Origin: Streptomyces sp. DG1A-41
Lineage (GTDB): Bacteria; Actinomycetota; Actinomycetes; Streptomycetales; Streptomycetaceae
NCBI RefSeq assembly: GCF_037055355.1
Contig: NZ_CP146350.1
Location: forward strand, 186,001-250,000
Length of the DNA: 64,000 nucleotides
Direction: 5' to 3'
Shown here: piece after piece, positions 8,817 through 18,014 of the stretch
Layout of the letters: every line of letters starts with the position of its first letter
Position numbering within the stretch: position 1 is the first letter of the stretch
Notes under the pieces: generated by a model
What the model was told of the DNA's origin: nothing
What the model saw: the letters and a program-made list of their open reading frames with translations, nothing else
Databases searched by the model: none
Translations under genes and position numbers: made by a program

Positions 8817-10010
8817 GTGACCGCTTCCCGCCGCAGCCGGCCCGTCGCCCTGATGTCCCTGGGACACGCCTGCGTGGACGTGTACCAGGGCGCCGTGGCC
8901 GCTCTGGTGCCGTACTTCGTCGCCGAGCGCGCCTACTCCTACGCCGCCGCCTCCGGCGTTGTGCTGGCCGCCTCCCTGCTCTCGTCGCTGGTGCAGCCGC
9001 TGTTCGGGTGGCTCACCGACCGGTGGGCGATGCCGTGGCTGCTGCCGCTCAGCGCGCTGACGGCCGGGGCGGGCGTCGCCCTGAGCGGGGTGATGGGCTC
9101 CTACGCGGCGACGCTGGCGGTGGTCGCCGTGTCGGGGGCCGGGGTGGCCGCCTACCATCCGGAGGCCGCCCGGGTGGCGCGGGCCGTCGCGCACGGTCGG
9201 CACTCGGCGATGGGCTGGTTCTCCTTCGGCGGCAACGCCGGGTTCGCCCTGGCACCCCTGCTGGTCTTGGCCGTGGTGGCGACGGGCGGGCTCCGTGCCT
9301 CTCCCCTGCTGGCCGTCCCCGCGGTGGCGGGAGCGGCGCTGTGTGCAGCGGCGGTGCGCGCGGCCGCGTCCGGCGCGGCGGGGGCCGGTGCGTCCGTGAC
9401 CGCGGTCCGGGACGACTGGCCGGCCTTTCTGCGGCTGTCCGGGGCCGTGGTCTGCCGCTCGGTCGTGTTCGTCGGTCTGAGCGCGTTCGTCTCGCTGTAC
9501 GTGCGGGAGCGGACCGGCGGCGGGGAGGTGGCCGGTACGGCGGCGCTGTTCGTGCTCTACGCCGGTGGCGCGGTGGGCACGCTGGCCGGGGGGCGGCTGG
9601 CCGAGCGGTACGGGCGGCTGACGGTGGTGCGCCGGTCGTACGCCGTGACGGTACTCGCCGTGGCCGGTCTGGTCCTGGTGCCCGGGCCGCCGGTGCATCT
9701 GTTCGTCGCGTTGACGTCGGCGGGCCTGTATGTGCCGTTCTCGCTGCACATCACGCTGGGCCAGGACTGACTGCCCCGGCGGGTGGGCACCGCGAGCGGG
9801 GTCACGCTGGGGCTGACGGTGTCCGTCGGCGGCCTCGCCGCTCCCTTGCTCGGGGCGCTGGCCGACGCGACGTCCCTGCGGACGGCCCTGCTGCCGCTCA
9901 TCGCCCTGCCCGCGGTGGGCCGGCTGCTGCTGTGCCGGCTGCGCGAGCCCGCACCGCCGGGCCCCGCGGTCGCCGAGCGGGCGGATCCGCGTGACCCGGC
10001 CGCACGGTGA
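8817..10010 (+). pseudogene. MFS exporter (fosmidomycin-resistance-like) interrupted by in-frame TGA
   Basis: Twelve-helix major facilitator protein of about 397 codons starting at GTG 8817. Segments include LMSLGHACVDVYQGAVAALV at the first helix, QPLFGWLTDRW (family motif A region), YHPEAARVARAV and GGNAGFALAPLLVL. The frame is interrupted at 9768-9770 by TGA between LHITLGQD and LPRRVGTASGVTLGLTVS. The second part stays in the same frame to 10010, so this is a nonsense change, not an indel. Relatives carry an aromatic residue at that position. Unless the stop is read through (next bases CTG, a weak termination context), the last two helices are lost. It is divergent from the AraC regulator. 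Confidence 0.85.
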
Positions 10011-10018
10011 CCGGCGGA

Positions 10019-10543
10019 TCAGGCCTGGCCCACCGGGGCGGGCCGGGGCTCGGGCTCCTCGTCGACGGCGTGGGCGAGGAAGTCGTCGACCATGCGGTGG
10101 AAGAGCGTGGCGAGCTGCCGCAGCTCCTCGGGGGACCAGTCGGACAGGGCCATCTGCATGCCGCGGACTCCGGCCTCGCGGATCCTGGTGATGGCCTGCC
10201 GGCCGGCGTCGGTGAGCTCGATGCGCTGGGCGCGCCGGTCGTCGGGGTCGGGGACGCGGGTGACGTAGCCCGACTTGTGCAACTGCTGCACCGTACGCGT
10301 CACGTGCGAGGCCTCCACTCCCAGCCGCGCGGCGATCTCCCCCGGTCGCAGCGGCTCGGAGTCGGCGACCTGCCGCAGCAGCGCGACGGCGGCACGGTCG
10401 AGCGGCACTCCCGCCAGGGCCATCAGCCGGTCGTGCCGACGGGCGCGTGTGCTCAGGTAGGTGATGCGGGTGAGCGCACGCTCGATCTCGATCACTTCCG
10501 GGGAGGAGGCGTCGGGGAGCGGTGATGTGGGCATGCGAGTCAC
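10019..10543 (-). CDS. MarR-family transcriptional regulator
   Basis: 174-residue winged-helix repressor. The core runs from about residue 45 to 140: LRPGEIAARLGVEASHVTRTVQQLHKSGYV is split into the helix-turn-helix and recognition helix, followed by the wing DPDDRRAQRIELTDAGR, a hallmark of the family. C-terminal helices form the dimer interface. It lies tail to tail with the broken MFS gene. A dyad directly upstream (10556-10572) is a likely autoregulatory operator. An alternative start is ATG 10534. The ligand and other target genes are not evident. Confidence 0.9.
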   Translation of the reverse strand: MTRMPTSPLPDASSPEVIEIERALTRITYLSTRARRHDRLMALAGVPLDRAAVALLRQVADSEPLRPGEIAARLGVEASHVTRTVQQLHKSGYVTRVPDPDDRRAQRIELTDAGRQAITRIREAGVRGMQMALSDWSPEELRQLATLFHRMVDDFLAHAVDEEPEPRPAPVGQA

Positions 10544-10555
10544 TTTACCATCTCG

Positions 10556-10572
10556 TTGCCTAACTCAAGCAA
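10556..10572. promoter_or_regulatory. MarR-type operator candidate
   Basis: The 17-bp dyad TTGCCTAACTCAAGCAA has perfect TTGC/GCAA ends and 12 of 17 symmetric positions. It lies 13 bp upstream of the MarR start in the minus-strand promoter region. This size and the TTGC ends are typical of MarR-family binding sites. Binding is inferred. Confidence 0.5.
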
Positions 10573-10650
10573 TTCACGAGGTGCGCGCGACAGGGTCGGG
10601 GGTCGGCGCCCGCATCGACGCCGTTCAGGGGAAAGTCCCGGAAAACGCGC

Positions 10651-11664
10651 GTGACCGGCCACGGAGACGTCCACACCTCACCCGTGGACCTGCCGCTGAT
10701 CCCGCCCATGCTCGCCACGCCCGGCACCCTGCCGCCCGCGGCGCAGGACGCGCGCTGGGCCTATGAGACCAAGCAGGACGGCCAGCGCGTGGTGGTCTAT
10801 CTCCCCGGGGACGGCAGCGTGCTGCTGCGCGCCCGGTCCGGGGAGGACATCACGGGCGCGTATCCCGAACTGGGGCCGCTGGGCGCCGCGTTCGGCCCCA
10901 CGGCCGCCGTGCTGGACGGGGAGATCCTGGCCCTGGACGAACAGGGCCGGGCGAGCTTCCAGTTGCTCCAGTCCCGCATGGGCCTGGCGCACGCGCCCGC
11001 GAGGGCGGCGCGGCGGGCGGCGGAGGTGCCGGTCCATCTCGTGCTGTTCGACCTGATGCATCTCCAGGGGCACTCGCTGATCCGGCTCCCCTACGCACGA
11101 CGCCGCGCGGCGCTGGAGGACCTCGGTTTCGCCGGGCCCTCCTGGTCGACCCCGGCCGCGATCGTCGGCCACGGCGCCGAGGCCCTGGCCGCCACGCGCG
11201 AGCACGGCATGGAGGGCCTGGTCTGCAAACGGCTGGACTCGGTGTACGAACCGGGAGTGCGCTCCCGGGCCTGGATCAAGATCCGCAACATGCGTACCGA
11301 GGACGTCCTGGTCGGCGGCTGGCAGCCCGGCAAAGGGAGGCTCACCGGCCTGCCCGGCGCGGTGCTGGTCGGGCAACGCGCCGCGGGGCGGCTGCGCTAC
11401 GTCGGGAGTGTGGGCACCGGCTGGAGCGAGGCCGAACGGACGGAACTCGCCGGGCTGCTGAGGGCCGCCGCGACCGACGTCTGCCCCTTCGACCCCGCCC
11501 CGCGCGCTCGGGGCGCGCACTGGGTCGTCCCCCGGCTGGTCGGCGAGGTCCGCTACAGCGCCCGCACCCGGGAGGGCCTGCTGCGGCAGCCGTCCTGGCT
11601 GCGGCTCCGGCCGGATCTCGCGCCCGAGGAGGCGGCGGCGGACATCCCGGACGACATGGCGTGA
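10651..11664 (+). CDS. ATP-dependent DNA ligase (LigC/LigD ligase-domain type)
   Basis: 337-residue ligase that should seal nicks using ATP, likely in repair or non-homologous end joining. The nucleotidyltransferase domain has motif I ETKQDGQR with the adenylated lysine at K41, motif III AVLDGEILALD, motif IV GMEGLVCKRLDS and motif V RAWIKIRN. The OB-fold domain (about residues 215-330) has VLVGGWQPGKGRLTGLPGAVL and GEVRYSARTREGLLRQPSW. The adenylating lysine and both domains are intact, unlike the decayed copy at 3815. The start is GTG 10651. No Ku or polymerase/nuclease domain gene is adjacent. Confidence 0.92.
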   Translation: MTGHGDVHTSPVDLPLIPPMLATPGTLPPAAQDARWAYETKQDGQRVVVYLPGDGSVLLRARSGEDITGAYPELGPLGAAFGPTAAVLDGEILALDEQGRASFQLLQSRMGLAHAPARAARRAAEVPVHLVLFDLMHLQGHSLIRLPYARRRAALEDLGFAGPSWSTPAAIVGHGAEALAATREHGMEGLVCKRLDSVYEPGVRSRAWIKIRNMRTEDVLVGGWQPGKGRLTGLPGAVLVGQRAAGRLRYVGSVGTGWSEAERTELAGLLRAAATDVCPFDPAPRARGAHWVVPRLVGEVRYSARTREGLLRQPSWLRLRPDLAPEEAAADIPDDMA

Positions 11665-11736
11665 AAGGGCGCCCGGGTTCCGGTTGTTGGGTTGCGATTC
11701 ACTTCTGAGATCACATCTTCCTCTTGGCATGGACGC

Positions 11737-11756
11737 GTTCAGCCGGGAAGCTGAAC
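11737..11756 (+). repeat. Inverted repeat in the leader of the NPP1-like gene
   Basis: GTTCAGC (11737-11743) and GCTGAAC (11750-11756) form perfect seven-base arms around a six-base loop, 47 bp before the GTG start. It could be an operator or a 5' UTR hairpin; no family assignment is possible. Confidence 0.45.
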
Positions 11757-11803
11757 CTCCCTTTCCCCCACAGCCGTTGGGCTGCGCCCAAGAGGAGGAC
11801 GCA

Positions 11804-12577
11804 GTGTCGTCACGCCCGTTCGCACCCCGCAGGAGATGGCTCACCGGACTGGCCGGTGCCGCCGCCCTCGTCCTCGCCTTCCCTGCCACGGCGTTCGCCG
11901 CCCCGCCGCGTGCGCTGCCCGCCAACGCCGAGTCGCTTGAGCAGACGTTCCAGCCCGCCTACGACTACGACACCGACGGCTGTTACTCCACGCCCGCCAT
12001 CGGCGCGGACGGCACCGTCAACGGCGGGCTCAACCCGACCGGCGCCCTCAACGGTGACTGCCGCGACGCCTCGGACCTGGACAACACCAACGGCTACGCG
12101 CGCTCCAAGTGCAACAACGGCTGGTGCGCCATCCTGTACGCCCTGTACTTCGAGAAGGACCAGGCGGTGGCCGGCAGCAGCATCGGCGGCCACCGGCACG
12201 ACTTCGAGCACGTCGCGGTGTTCGTGCAGGACAACCAGGTCAAGTACGTCTCGACGTCCGCCCACGGCTCGTTCAGCGTGCACGCGGCGTCGCAGGTCCG
12301 CTTCGACGGCACGCACCCGAAGATCGTGTACCACAAGGACGGCGCCGGCACGCACTGCTTCCGCCTCGCGAACTCGAACGACGAGCCGCCGGAGAACCAC
12401 AAGCGCACCTGGCAGTACCCGGCGCTGGTCGGCTGGAACGGCTATCCCGCCGGGGTGCGCGACAAGCTCACGTCCTACAACTTCGGCAGCGCCAACTTCG
12501 GGCTGAAGGACGCCAACTTCGCGGGCCACCTCGCGTCGGCCAAGCCCTCCGGCATCGCGTTCGACCCCTACGCCTGA
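11804..12577 (+). CDS. Secreted NPP1-like (necrosis-inducing-protein family) protein
   Basis: 257-residue exported protein. The N-terminus is arginine-rich (PRRRWLTG) followed by a hydrophobic stretch and an AFA cleavage site after residue 32; the twin arginines leave the Tat route possible. The mature domain matches the NPP1/NLP fold, with the metal-binding heptad written here GHRHDFEH at residues 129-136 (plant-pathogen toxins usually have GHRHDWE), preceded by WCAILYALYFEKDQ. Cysteine pairs (CRDAS, CNNGWC) could form disulfides. GTG 11804 is chosen because AGAGGAGG sits five to six bases upstream. The family includes cytolytic toxins, but saprophytic Streptomyces carry homologues of unknown role. 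Confidence 0.88.
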   Translation: MSSRPFAPRRRWLTGLAGAAALVLAFPATAFAAPPRALPANAESLEQTFQPAYDYDTDGCYSTPAIGADGTVNGGLNPTGALNGDCRDASDLDNTNGYARSKCNNGWCAILYALYFEKDQAVAGSSIGGHRHDFEHVAVFVQDNQVKYVSTSAHGSFSVHAASQVRFDGTHPKIVYHKDGAGTHCFRLANSNDEPPENHKRTWQYPALVGWNGYPAGVRDKLTSYNFGSANFGLKDANFAGHLASAKPSGIAFDPYA

Positions 12578-12661
12578 TCTCGCTCGGCTGGGCGGGCCTG
12601 GGCCGGGTCCGGCTTCCGCCCCGCGTCCGATCCGCCGGCGCGGGGCGGCCGGCTCACCCCC

Positions 12662-12757
12662 ATGGTTGTGGAGGTGCTCGCCGCGCACGGCGGGCTGAGC
12701 GAGCCGCTCGTCCCGAACTGGCGCGCCGACGGGGGTTCAAAGGAGGTACGGCACTGA
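12662..12757 (+). other. Short open reading frame or gene remnant upstream of hemC-like gene
   Basis: ATG 12662 opens a 31-codon frame (MVVEVLAAHGGLSEPLVPNW, then RADGGSKEVRH) ending TGA at 12755-12757. A strong AAAGGAGG lies inside its end (12739-12746) and precedes an ATG at 12756 that leads into a frame not used by the hemC-like gene. The frame continues upstream to the NPP1 stop without obvious homology. It may be the tail of a lost gene. I do not recognise it. Confidence 0.25.
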
Positions 12758-12787
12758 TGTGCCCCTGGGAGGGGCTATCGTGTCCGC

Positions 12788-13723
12788 ATGCCCGTCCCCG
12801 AACTGATCCGCATCGTCTCCCGCGATTCGCCCATGGCGCTCGCCCAAGTGGAGCGTGTCCGGGCCGAGTTGGCTGCCGCCCTCCCCGGAGTGCGCACCGA
12901 GGTCGTACCGGTGAAGACCACCGGCGACAAGTGGATGGGCGATCTGTCCAAGGTCGAGGGCAAGGGCGCGTTCACCAAGGAGGTCGACGCGGCGCTGCTG
13001 GCCGGGGAGGCCGACCTCGCCGTGCACTGCGTGAAGGACGTACCCGCCGACCGGCCGCTCCCGGCGGGCACGGTGTTCGCCGCGTTCCTCAAGCGGGACG
13101 ACGTCCGGGACGCCCTGATCCACCCGGGCGGGCTCACCCTGGACGAGCTGCCGGCCGGGACGCGGATCGGCACCTCCTCGGTACGCCGGGTCGCCCAACT
13201 GGCCGCCACGCATCCGCATCTGGAGTGCGTGCCGTTCCGGGGCAACGCCAACCGGCGCCTGGCGAAGCTGGCCGCCGGCGAGGCCGACGCGCTGCTGCTC
13301 GCGGTCTCCGGCCTGGAGCGCATCGGCCGCGAGGACGTGATCAGCGAGATCCTCTCCACCGAGACGATGATGCCGCCCATCGGCGCCGGCGTGCTGGCGC
13401 TCCAGTGCCGGGAGGACGACGCCGACCTGATCGACGCGGTGAGCGGTCTCGGCGACCCGGACACCCACCGGGAGACCACCGCCGAGCGCATGTTCCTGCA
13501 CGTGCTCCAGGGGCACTGCAACAGCCCCATCGCCGGGTTCGCGCGGGTGGACCGCAGCGGTGAACTGTCCCTGCGCGCCTGTGTGTTCACCCCGGACGGC
13601 AAGACCCGGCTGAACGCCCACGAGTGGGCGGGCCGGCTCGACCCGGCCACGCTCGGCACCTCGGTCGCCGTGGCGCTACTGCGCCAGGGCGCCCGCGAGA
13701 TCATCGACGGCATCCCGCACTGA
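12788..13723 (+). CDS. hemC: HemC-like hydroxymethylbilane synthase (porphobilinogen deaminase) paralogue
   Basis: 311-residue protein of the HemC fold, whose classic members polymerise four porphobilinogens in tetrapyrrole synthesis. Conserved segments are [24 protein letters not shown] (usually HSxKDxP), [15 protein letters not shown] and GLERIGRED. The cofactor-attachment cysteine appears as Cys244 in [13 protein letters not shown], where canonical enzymes have GGCQVPI. No other haem genes lie nearby, so this is probably a second, divergent copy outside the main hem cluster. ATG 12788 follows GGGAGGGG by 13 bases, a long spacing. It could have a specialised or secondary tetrapyrrole role; whether it is catalytically active is uncertain because of the loop changes. 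Confidence 0.88.
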   Translation: MPVPELIRIVSRDSPMALAQVERVRAELAAALPGVRTEVVPVKTTGDKWMGDLSKVEGKGAFTKEVDAALLAGEADLAVHCVKDVPADRPLPAGTVFAAFLKRDDVRDALIHPGGLTLDELPAGTRIGTSSVRRVAQLAATHPHLECVPFRGNANRRLAKLAAGEADALLLAVSGLERIGREDVISEILSTETMMPPIGAGVLALQCREDDADLIDAVSGLGDPDTHRETTAERMFLHVLQGHCNSPIAGFARVDRSGELSLRACVFTPDGKTRLNAHEWAGRLDPATLGTSVAVALLRQGAREIIDGIPH

Positions 13724-13744
13724 CCGGCGGGACGCCCTGACGCC

Positions 13745-13775
13745 GGATCAGGCGGTGCCTTCCCCCGCCTGATCC
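13745..13775. terminator. Hairpin terminator between convergent genes
   Basis: Perfect 11-bp arms GGATCAGGCGG (13745-13755) and CCGCCTGATCC (13765-13775) around a nine-base loop. It lies just past the hemC-like stop and overlaps the last codons of the convergent gene, so it can serve both strands. There is no T-run, as is usual in GC-rich actinobacteria. Confidence 0.7.
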
Positions 13776-14269
13776 TGGAGGAAGACGCTCACCTGCTGGG
13801 CCAGGCTGTCGCGCACCGCGCCCTGCTGGGCCCCAGCGGGTCCCTCGTGCGCGCCGATGCCGCCCGACCACAGCCGGCGGTCGGCCCACTCCTCCTCGAC
13901 GCGCAGCTGGACCTGGACGTCCACGAGGCTCAGGGACGCCTCGGCGCCGGCCGCGTACAGCACGGCGGTGGCCCGGCGCAGCGGGTACACGTCGAAGCCC
14001 TCGATGAACTGCGAGTTGCGCCAGTCGAGGAAGGCGCTCTCCCCGTCCGGGCCGATCCGCACGTCGATCTGGCCGTCCTCGAGGTGGATGCCGAGGTGCC
14101 GGCCGCCGCGGTTCTCGACGGTCACGCGCAGGCTGAAGTACGTCAGCCCCTCGGCGGCGTCGTCACGGCCGCGGGGCGGCTCGGCCAGTTCCAGACGGTG
14201 GACGCGGACGCGCAGACCGGCATGCTCGTCGTACTCCTGCCAGTCCCCGACCACGTTCGGCTCGTACAC
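13748..14269 (-). CDS. Conserved hypothetical protein
   Basis: 173-residue protein with no recognised catalytic motif. A central part (about residues 40-115) alternates hydrophobic and charged residues as expected for a beta-sandwich: YFSLRVTVENRGGRHLGIHL and DVRIGPDGESAFLDWRNSQF. The sequence VTVENRG resembles the immunoglobulin-like DUF4352-type fold in which free N-terminal amides and solvent-exposed loops are common, but I cannot assign a family. The start is GTG 14269 after GAGAGG. It is convergent with the hemC-like gene and shares its terminator. A 13-bp palindrome, GGAAGCTGCTTCC at 14289-14301, lies in its promoter region. Confidence 0.7.
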   Translation of the reverse strand: MYEPNVVGDWQEYDEHAGLRVRVHRLELAEPPRGRDDAAEGLTYFSLRVTVENRGGRHLGIHLEDGQIDVRIGPDGESAFLDWRNSQFIEGFDVYPLRRATAVLYAAGAEASLSLVDVQVQLRVEEEWADRRLWSGGIGAHEGPAGAQQGAVRDSLAQQVSVFLQDQAGEGTA

Positions 14270-15280
14270 GCTGCACCTCTCGACCTCTGGAAGCTGCTTC
14301 CTATCTGTGGTCTCAGCGCACTGTCAAATGAGCAGAATGCGCTGTGGCCAGGCAGTTCACCCCTTTTGGCCGGTGATCAAGCCGTGCCCAGCGGTTATCC
14401 GGAAACAGCCGGAGAAAGCGTTTGCCGCGGGGTGCCGCACATCACTTTCCAGAGTGAAGATCAACGGACCAGACGGCCCAGCAGGGCCGAGGCGGCGGTG
14501 ACGCCGAGGGCGGCGGCCACGAACAGCACCGCGAAGTCGGAGGCCAGGTGGTGCGGTGTGCCGAGGAGGAGCCCGCGCAGGGCGTCCACCTCGTAGCTGA
14601 GCGGGTTGGCCTTGCTGACCGCCTGGAGCCAGCCCGGCATCACGGAGACCGGGTACAGGGCGTTGGAGCCGAAGAACAGCGGCATGGTGATCGCCTGCCC
14701 GAAGCCCATGAGGCGGTCGCGGCTGAGGACGATGCCGGCGATGGTCATCGACAGGCAGGAGAAGAAGGCCGAGCCGAGGACGACGATCGCGGCGACGGTG
14801 AGCAGCTTGAGCGGGTTCCAGCTCAGCGCCACGCCGAGCAGGGCGGCGATGAGGAGGACCACGACCGCCTGGACGAGCGACTTGACGCCCGCCGCGAACG
14901 CCTTGCCGGTGATCAGCGCGGAGCGCGGGGTCGGCGTGACGAGGAGCTTGTCGAGGATGCCGGCGTCGCGCTCCCAGATGATCTGGATGCCGTAGAAGAT
15001 GGCGATGAACATCGCGGACTGGGCGATGATCCCGGGTGCCAGATAGTCGGCGTAGGGGATGCCGCCGGTCGGGATCGCCCTGAACCGGGTGAAGGTCTGA
15101 CCGAAGATCAGCAGCCAGAGGGCCGGCTGGACCGCTCGGGTGTAGAGCTCGGTGCGGTCGTGGCGCAGCTTCTGGAGTTCCACCGCGCACATCGCGCCGA
15201 CGCGGGCGGGCAGGAGCCGCCAGCCGGCGCGGGGCCGCGGGGGCTTGAGCAGCAGGTCGATGCCGTGCCCGCGGGCGGGG

Positions 15281-16134
<854 letters not shown>

Positions 16135-16138
<4 letters not shown>

Positions 16139-16590
16139 GACTCCTCGGCCTCCTCGTGCAGGGTGTCGGCCAGCTTGCGCAGGGCCGGGATCGCCGCGTG
16201 CAGCGCCTGGCGGTCCGTCTCGTCGAGCCGTGACACATGGCGTCGGACGAGGTCGGCGCGGCGGCGGCGCCACTCGCGCAGCCGTGTCCCGGCGGCGGGC
16301 GTGGGCAGCAGCCGGGCGGCCCGCCGGTCGGCAGGGTCGGTCTCGCGGACCAGGTAGCCCGCCTGTACGAGCTGGTTGACCAGGGTCGACACCGAGTTGG
16401 CCGCCAGCCCGAGGTCCCTGGCCGCGTCGGAGATGCCGATGCCGGGCCGCGTCATGACCAGGCGCAGCAGCTCCACCTCGGCGCCGCGCAGCCGGGGGTC
16501 GGGCATCTCGCGGCGCAGCCGCCGCCGGATCAGCCGCTGGACCCCGACGAGCGCGTCGGCCAGCTCGTCGGGGAGAATCTCCGGCTCCAT
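16135..16590 (-). CDS. MarR-family regulator of the ABC exporter operon
   Basis: 151-residue winged-helix protein. The DNA-binding core is GIGISDAARDLGLAANSVST with the recognition helix VSTLVNQLVQAGYLVRET and the wing DPADRRAARLLPT (about residues 50-100). It is the first gene of a three-gene unit, coupled by ATGA to the exporter ATPase, so it probably represses the exporter until a toxic ligand binds. The ATG at 16590 lies near the divergent sigma-factor promoter region. The ligand is unknown. Confidence 0.9.
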
Positions 16591-16710
16591 GCGGCGAGAT
16601 TAGCTCTGTGACAGAGGTAATCGGTCCAAGGCGGGGTCAAGAGACACCCTGGGAACAGCCACGGCCGCCACAAACGGCCGAGGTTCACGAATGGGCGTAT
16701 TGTCGGAATT

Positions 16711-16736
16711 GTTTCGTAGTCTCCCCGCCCGGGAAT
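16711..16736 (+). promoter_or_regulatory. SigB-type promoter candidate upstream of sigma gene
   Basis: GTTT (16711-16714), 16 bp, then GGGAAT (16731-16736) fits the Streptomyces SigB-group pattern GNNT-N14-16-GGGTAC with one or two deviations. It lies about 130 bp before the sigma-factor start and would imply autoregulation. Confidence 0.4.
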
Positions 16737-16868
16737 GGGCGATGAAGTGCTTCGGACAGGAGGCACGTCCGTGGGAGCCGCCCGGGCCCCCGGTGCCGTC
16801 CGTGAGGTCCGAGTCCGCGCTTCCCATGGTGTCCGTCCTTTCGGCACCTGCTAAGGGAGGTGCGCACC

Positions 16869-17660
16869 ATGCGTATCGCCGGCAGCACCAGAACGCACCC
16901 CCACGACGACGCCCCCGACACCGCCGCGGCGTTCGCACGTCTCGCGCGGCTGCCCGAGGGGCCCGAGCGCAAGGCCCTGCGCGACGAGCTGGTCGAGGCC
17001 TGGCTGCCCATGGCCGAGCGGATCGCCGTACGTTTCCGGGGCCGCGGCGAGGCCCTGGAGGACCTCTACCAGGTGGCCGCCCTCGGTCTCGTCAAGGCCG
17101 TCGACCACTACGACCCGGCGCGCGGCAACGCCTTCGAGGCCTACGCCGTGCCGACGGTCACCGGTGAGATCAAGCGCCACTTCCGCGACCACATGTGGAC
17201 GCTGCACGTCCCCCGCCGGGTCCAGGATTTGCGCAACCGGGTGCGGCACGCCGCCAAGGAGCTGTCGCAGACCACCCCCGGCCGCTCCCCCACGGTCGCC
17301 GAGATCGCCGAGTACGCCCACCTCACCGAGGGCGAGGTGCGCACCGGCATGGAGGCCCTGGAGTGCTTCTCCGCCCTGTCGTTGGAGGCGGAGATGCCCG
17401 GTACGGACGGCTACGCCCTCGGGGACGCGCTCGGCGGGCCGGACCCGGCCTTCGACACCGTCGTCAACCGCGTCGCCGTCAAGCCCTGTCTGGAGGCGCT
17501 GCCGGAGCGCGAGCGGATCATCCTCTACCTGCGGTTCTTCAAGGGCATGACGCAGAGCCGCATCGCGGAGCAGCTCGGCATCTCGCAGATGCACGTCTCC
17601 CGGCTGCTCAGCAGCTGCTTCGCCCATCTGCGTGAGGAGCTGCTCACCGAGGCCAGGTGA
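16869..17660 (+). CDS. RNA polymerase sigma factor, SigB/SigF/SigG subfamily
   Basis: 263-residue stress-type sigma factor that directs RNA polymerase. Region 2 contains PMAERIAVRFRGRGEALEDL and GLVKAVDHYDPARGNAFEAY, leading to the -10-melting segment TGEIKRHFRDHMW. Region 3 follows (VPRRVQDLRNRV), then region 4 with ERERIILYLRFFKGMTQSRI and the -35 helix GISQMHVSRLLS. ATG 16869 is chosen because GGGAGG lies eight bases before it; a GTG at 16860 overlaps that site. No anti-sigma gene is adjacent, so its partner may be one of the RsbW-like proteins elsewhere in the window. A closely related paralogue lies at 46848. Confidence 0.95.
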   Translation: MRIAGSTRTHPHDDAPDTAAAFARLARLPEGPERKALRDELVEAWLPMAERIAVRFRGRGEALEDLYQVAALGLVKAVDHYDPARGNAFEAYAVPTVTGEIKRHFRDHMWTLHVPRRVQDLRNRVRHAAKELSQTTPGRSPTVAEIAEYAHLTEGEVRTGMEALECFSALSLEAEMPGTDGYALGDALGGPDPAFDTVVNRVAVKPCLEALPERERIILYLRFFKGMTQSRIAEQLGISQMHVSRLLSSCFAHLREELLTEAR

Positions 17661-17678
17661 ACGCACCACCCCACGTCG

Positions 17679-17711
17679 GCGCCGCCGGGCGGATCACTGC
17701 TCCGGCGGCGC
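17679..17711. terminator. Hairpin terminator between sigma gene and ANTAR gene
   Basis: Perfect ten-base arms GCGCCGCCGG (17679-17688) and CCGGCGGCGC (17702-17711), loop 13 bases, between two convergent genes and overlapping the stop of the second. Probably bidirectional. Confidence 0.65.
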
Positions 17712-18014
17712 TTCGGGGATCTGGGTCGGTCCGGCGCGGTCGAGGGCGTCCTCCAGCGCGGCCCGTACCTCCGGGGGCATCTCACCCGTGCGTCCCCAGA
17801 CGAGGATCAGTTCCGCGACGTTGCGCAGCTTGATGTTGGTGTGCTGGGACACCTCCTTCAGCACGGCCCAGCCCTGGTCGGGCGAGATCCGGCCGAGCAC
17901 GACGACCATCCCGATCGCCTGGTCCACGACCGCGTGGGAGACGACCGCCTCCTTCAGTTGCCGGACTTCCTCCTGCAACTCGAAGATCCGCTCCGAGCCC
18001 CCGTCCGTGGGCAT
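17694..18014 (-). CDS. ANTAR-domain protein
   Basis: 106-residue protein that is essentially a coiled-coil lead (FELQEEVRQLKEAVVSH) and an ANTAR RNA-binding domain (about residues 25-85: VDQAIGMVVVLGRISPDQGW, VLKEVSQHTNIKLRNVAEL). ANTAR domains bind paired hairpins in leader RNAs and prevent termination. There is no receiver or GAF sensor in the same chain, so it would need a partner or act constitutively. ATG 18014 has GGAGG five bases upstream; the earlier GTG at 18020 overlaps that site. It is convergent with the sigma-factor gene. The target RNA is unknown. Confidence 0.85.
   Translation of the reverse strand: MPTDGGSERIFELQEEVRQLKEAVVSHAVVDQAIGMVVVLGRISPDQGWAVLKEVSQHTNIKLRNVAELILVWGRTGEMPPEVRAALEDALDRAGPTQIPEAPPEQ

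Noticed and set aside
8016..9749. Extending the AraC regulator upstream to a 577-residue protein
   Set aside because: The extra N-terminal part is low-complexity Gln/Arg/Gly-rich sequence antisense to the MFS gene; homology begins at GTG 8762.
9768..9770. The in-frame TGA as a selenocysteine codon
   Set aside because: No selenoprotein family or redox role fits an MFS helix and no SECIS-like hairpin is evident just after the codon; nonsense or weak readthrough explains it better.
12756..13563. The frame beginning at ATG 12756 behind AAAGGAGG as a real gene
   Set aside because: It runs out of frame through the well-conserved hemC-like gene and its translation is Arg/Gly-rich without motifs.
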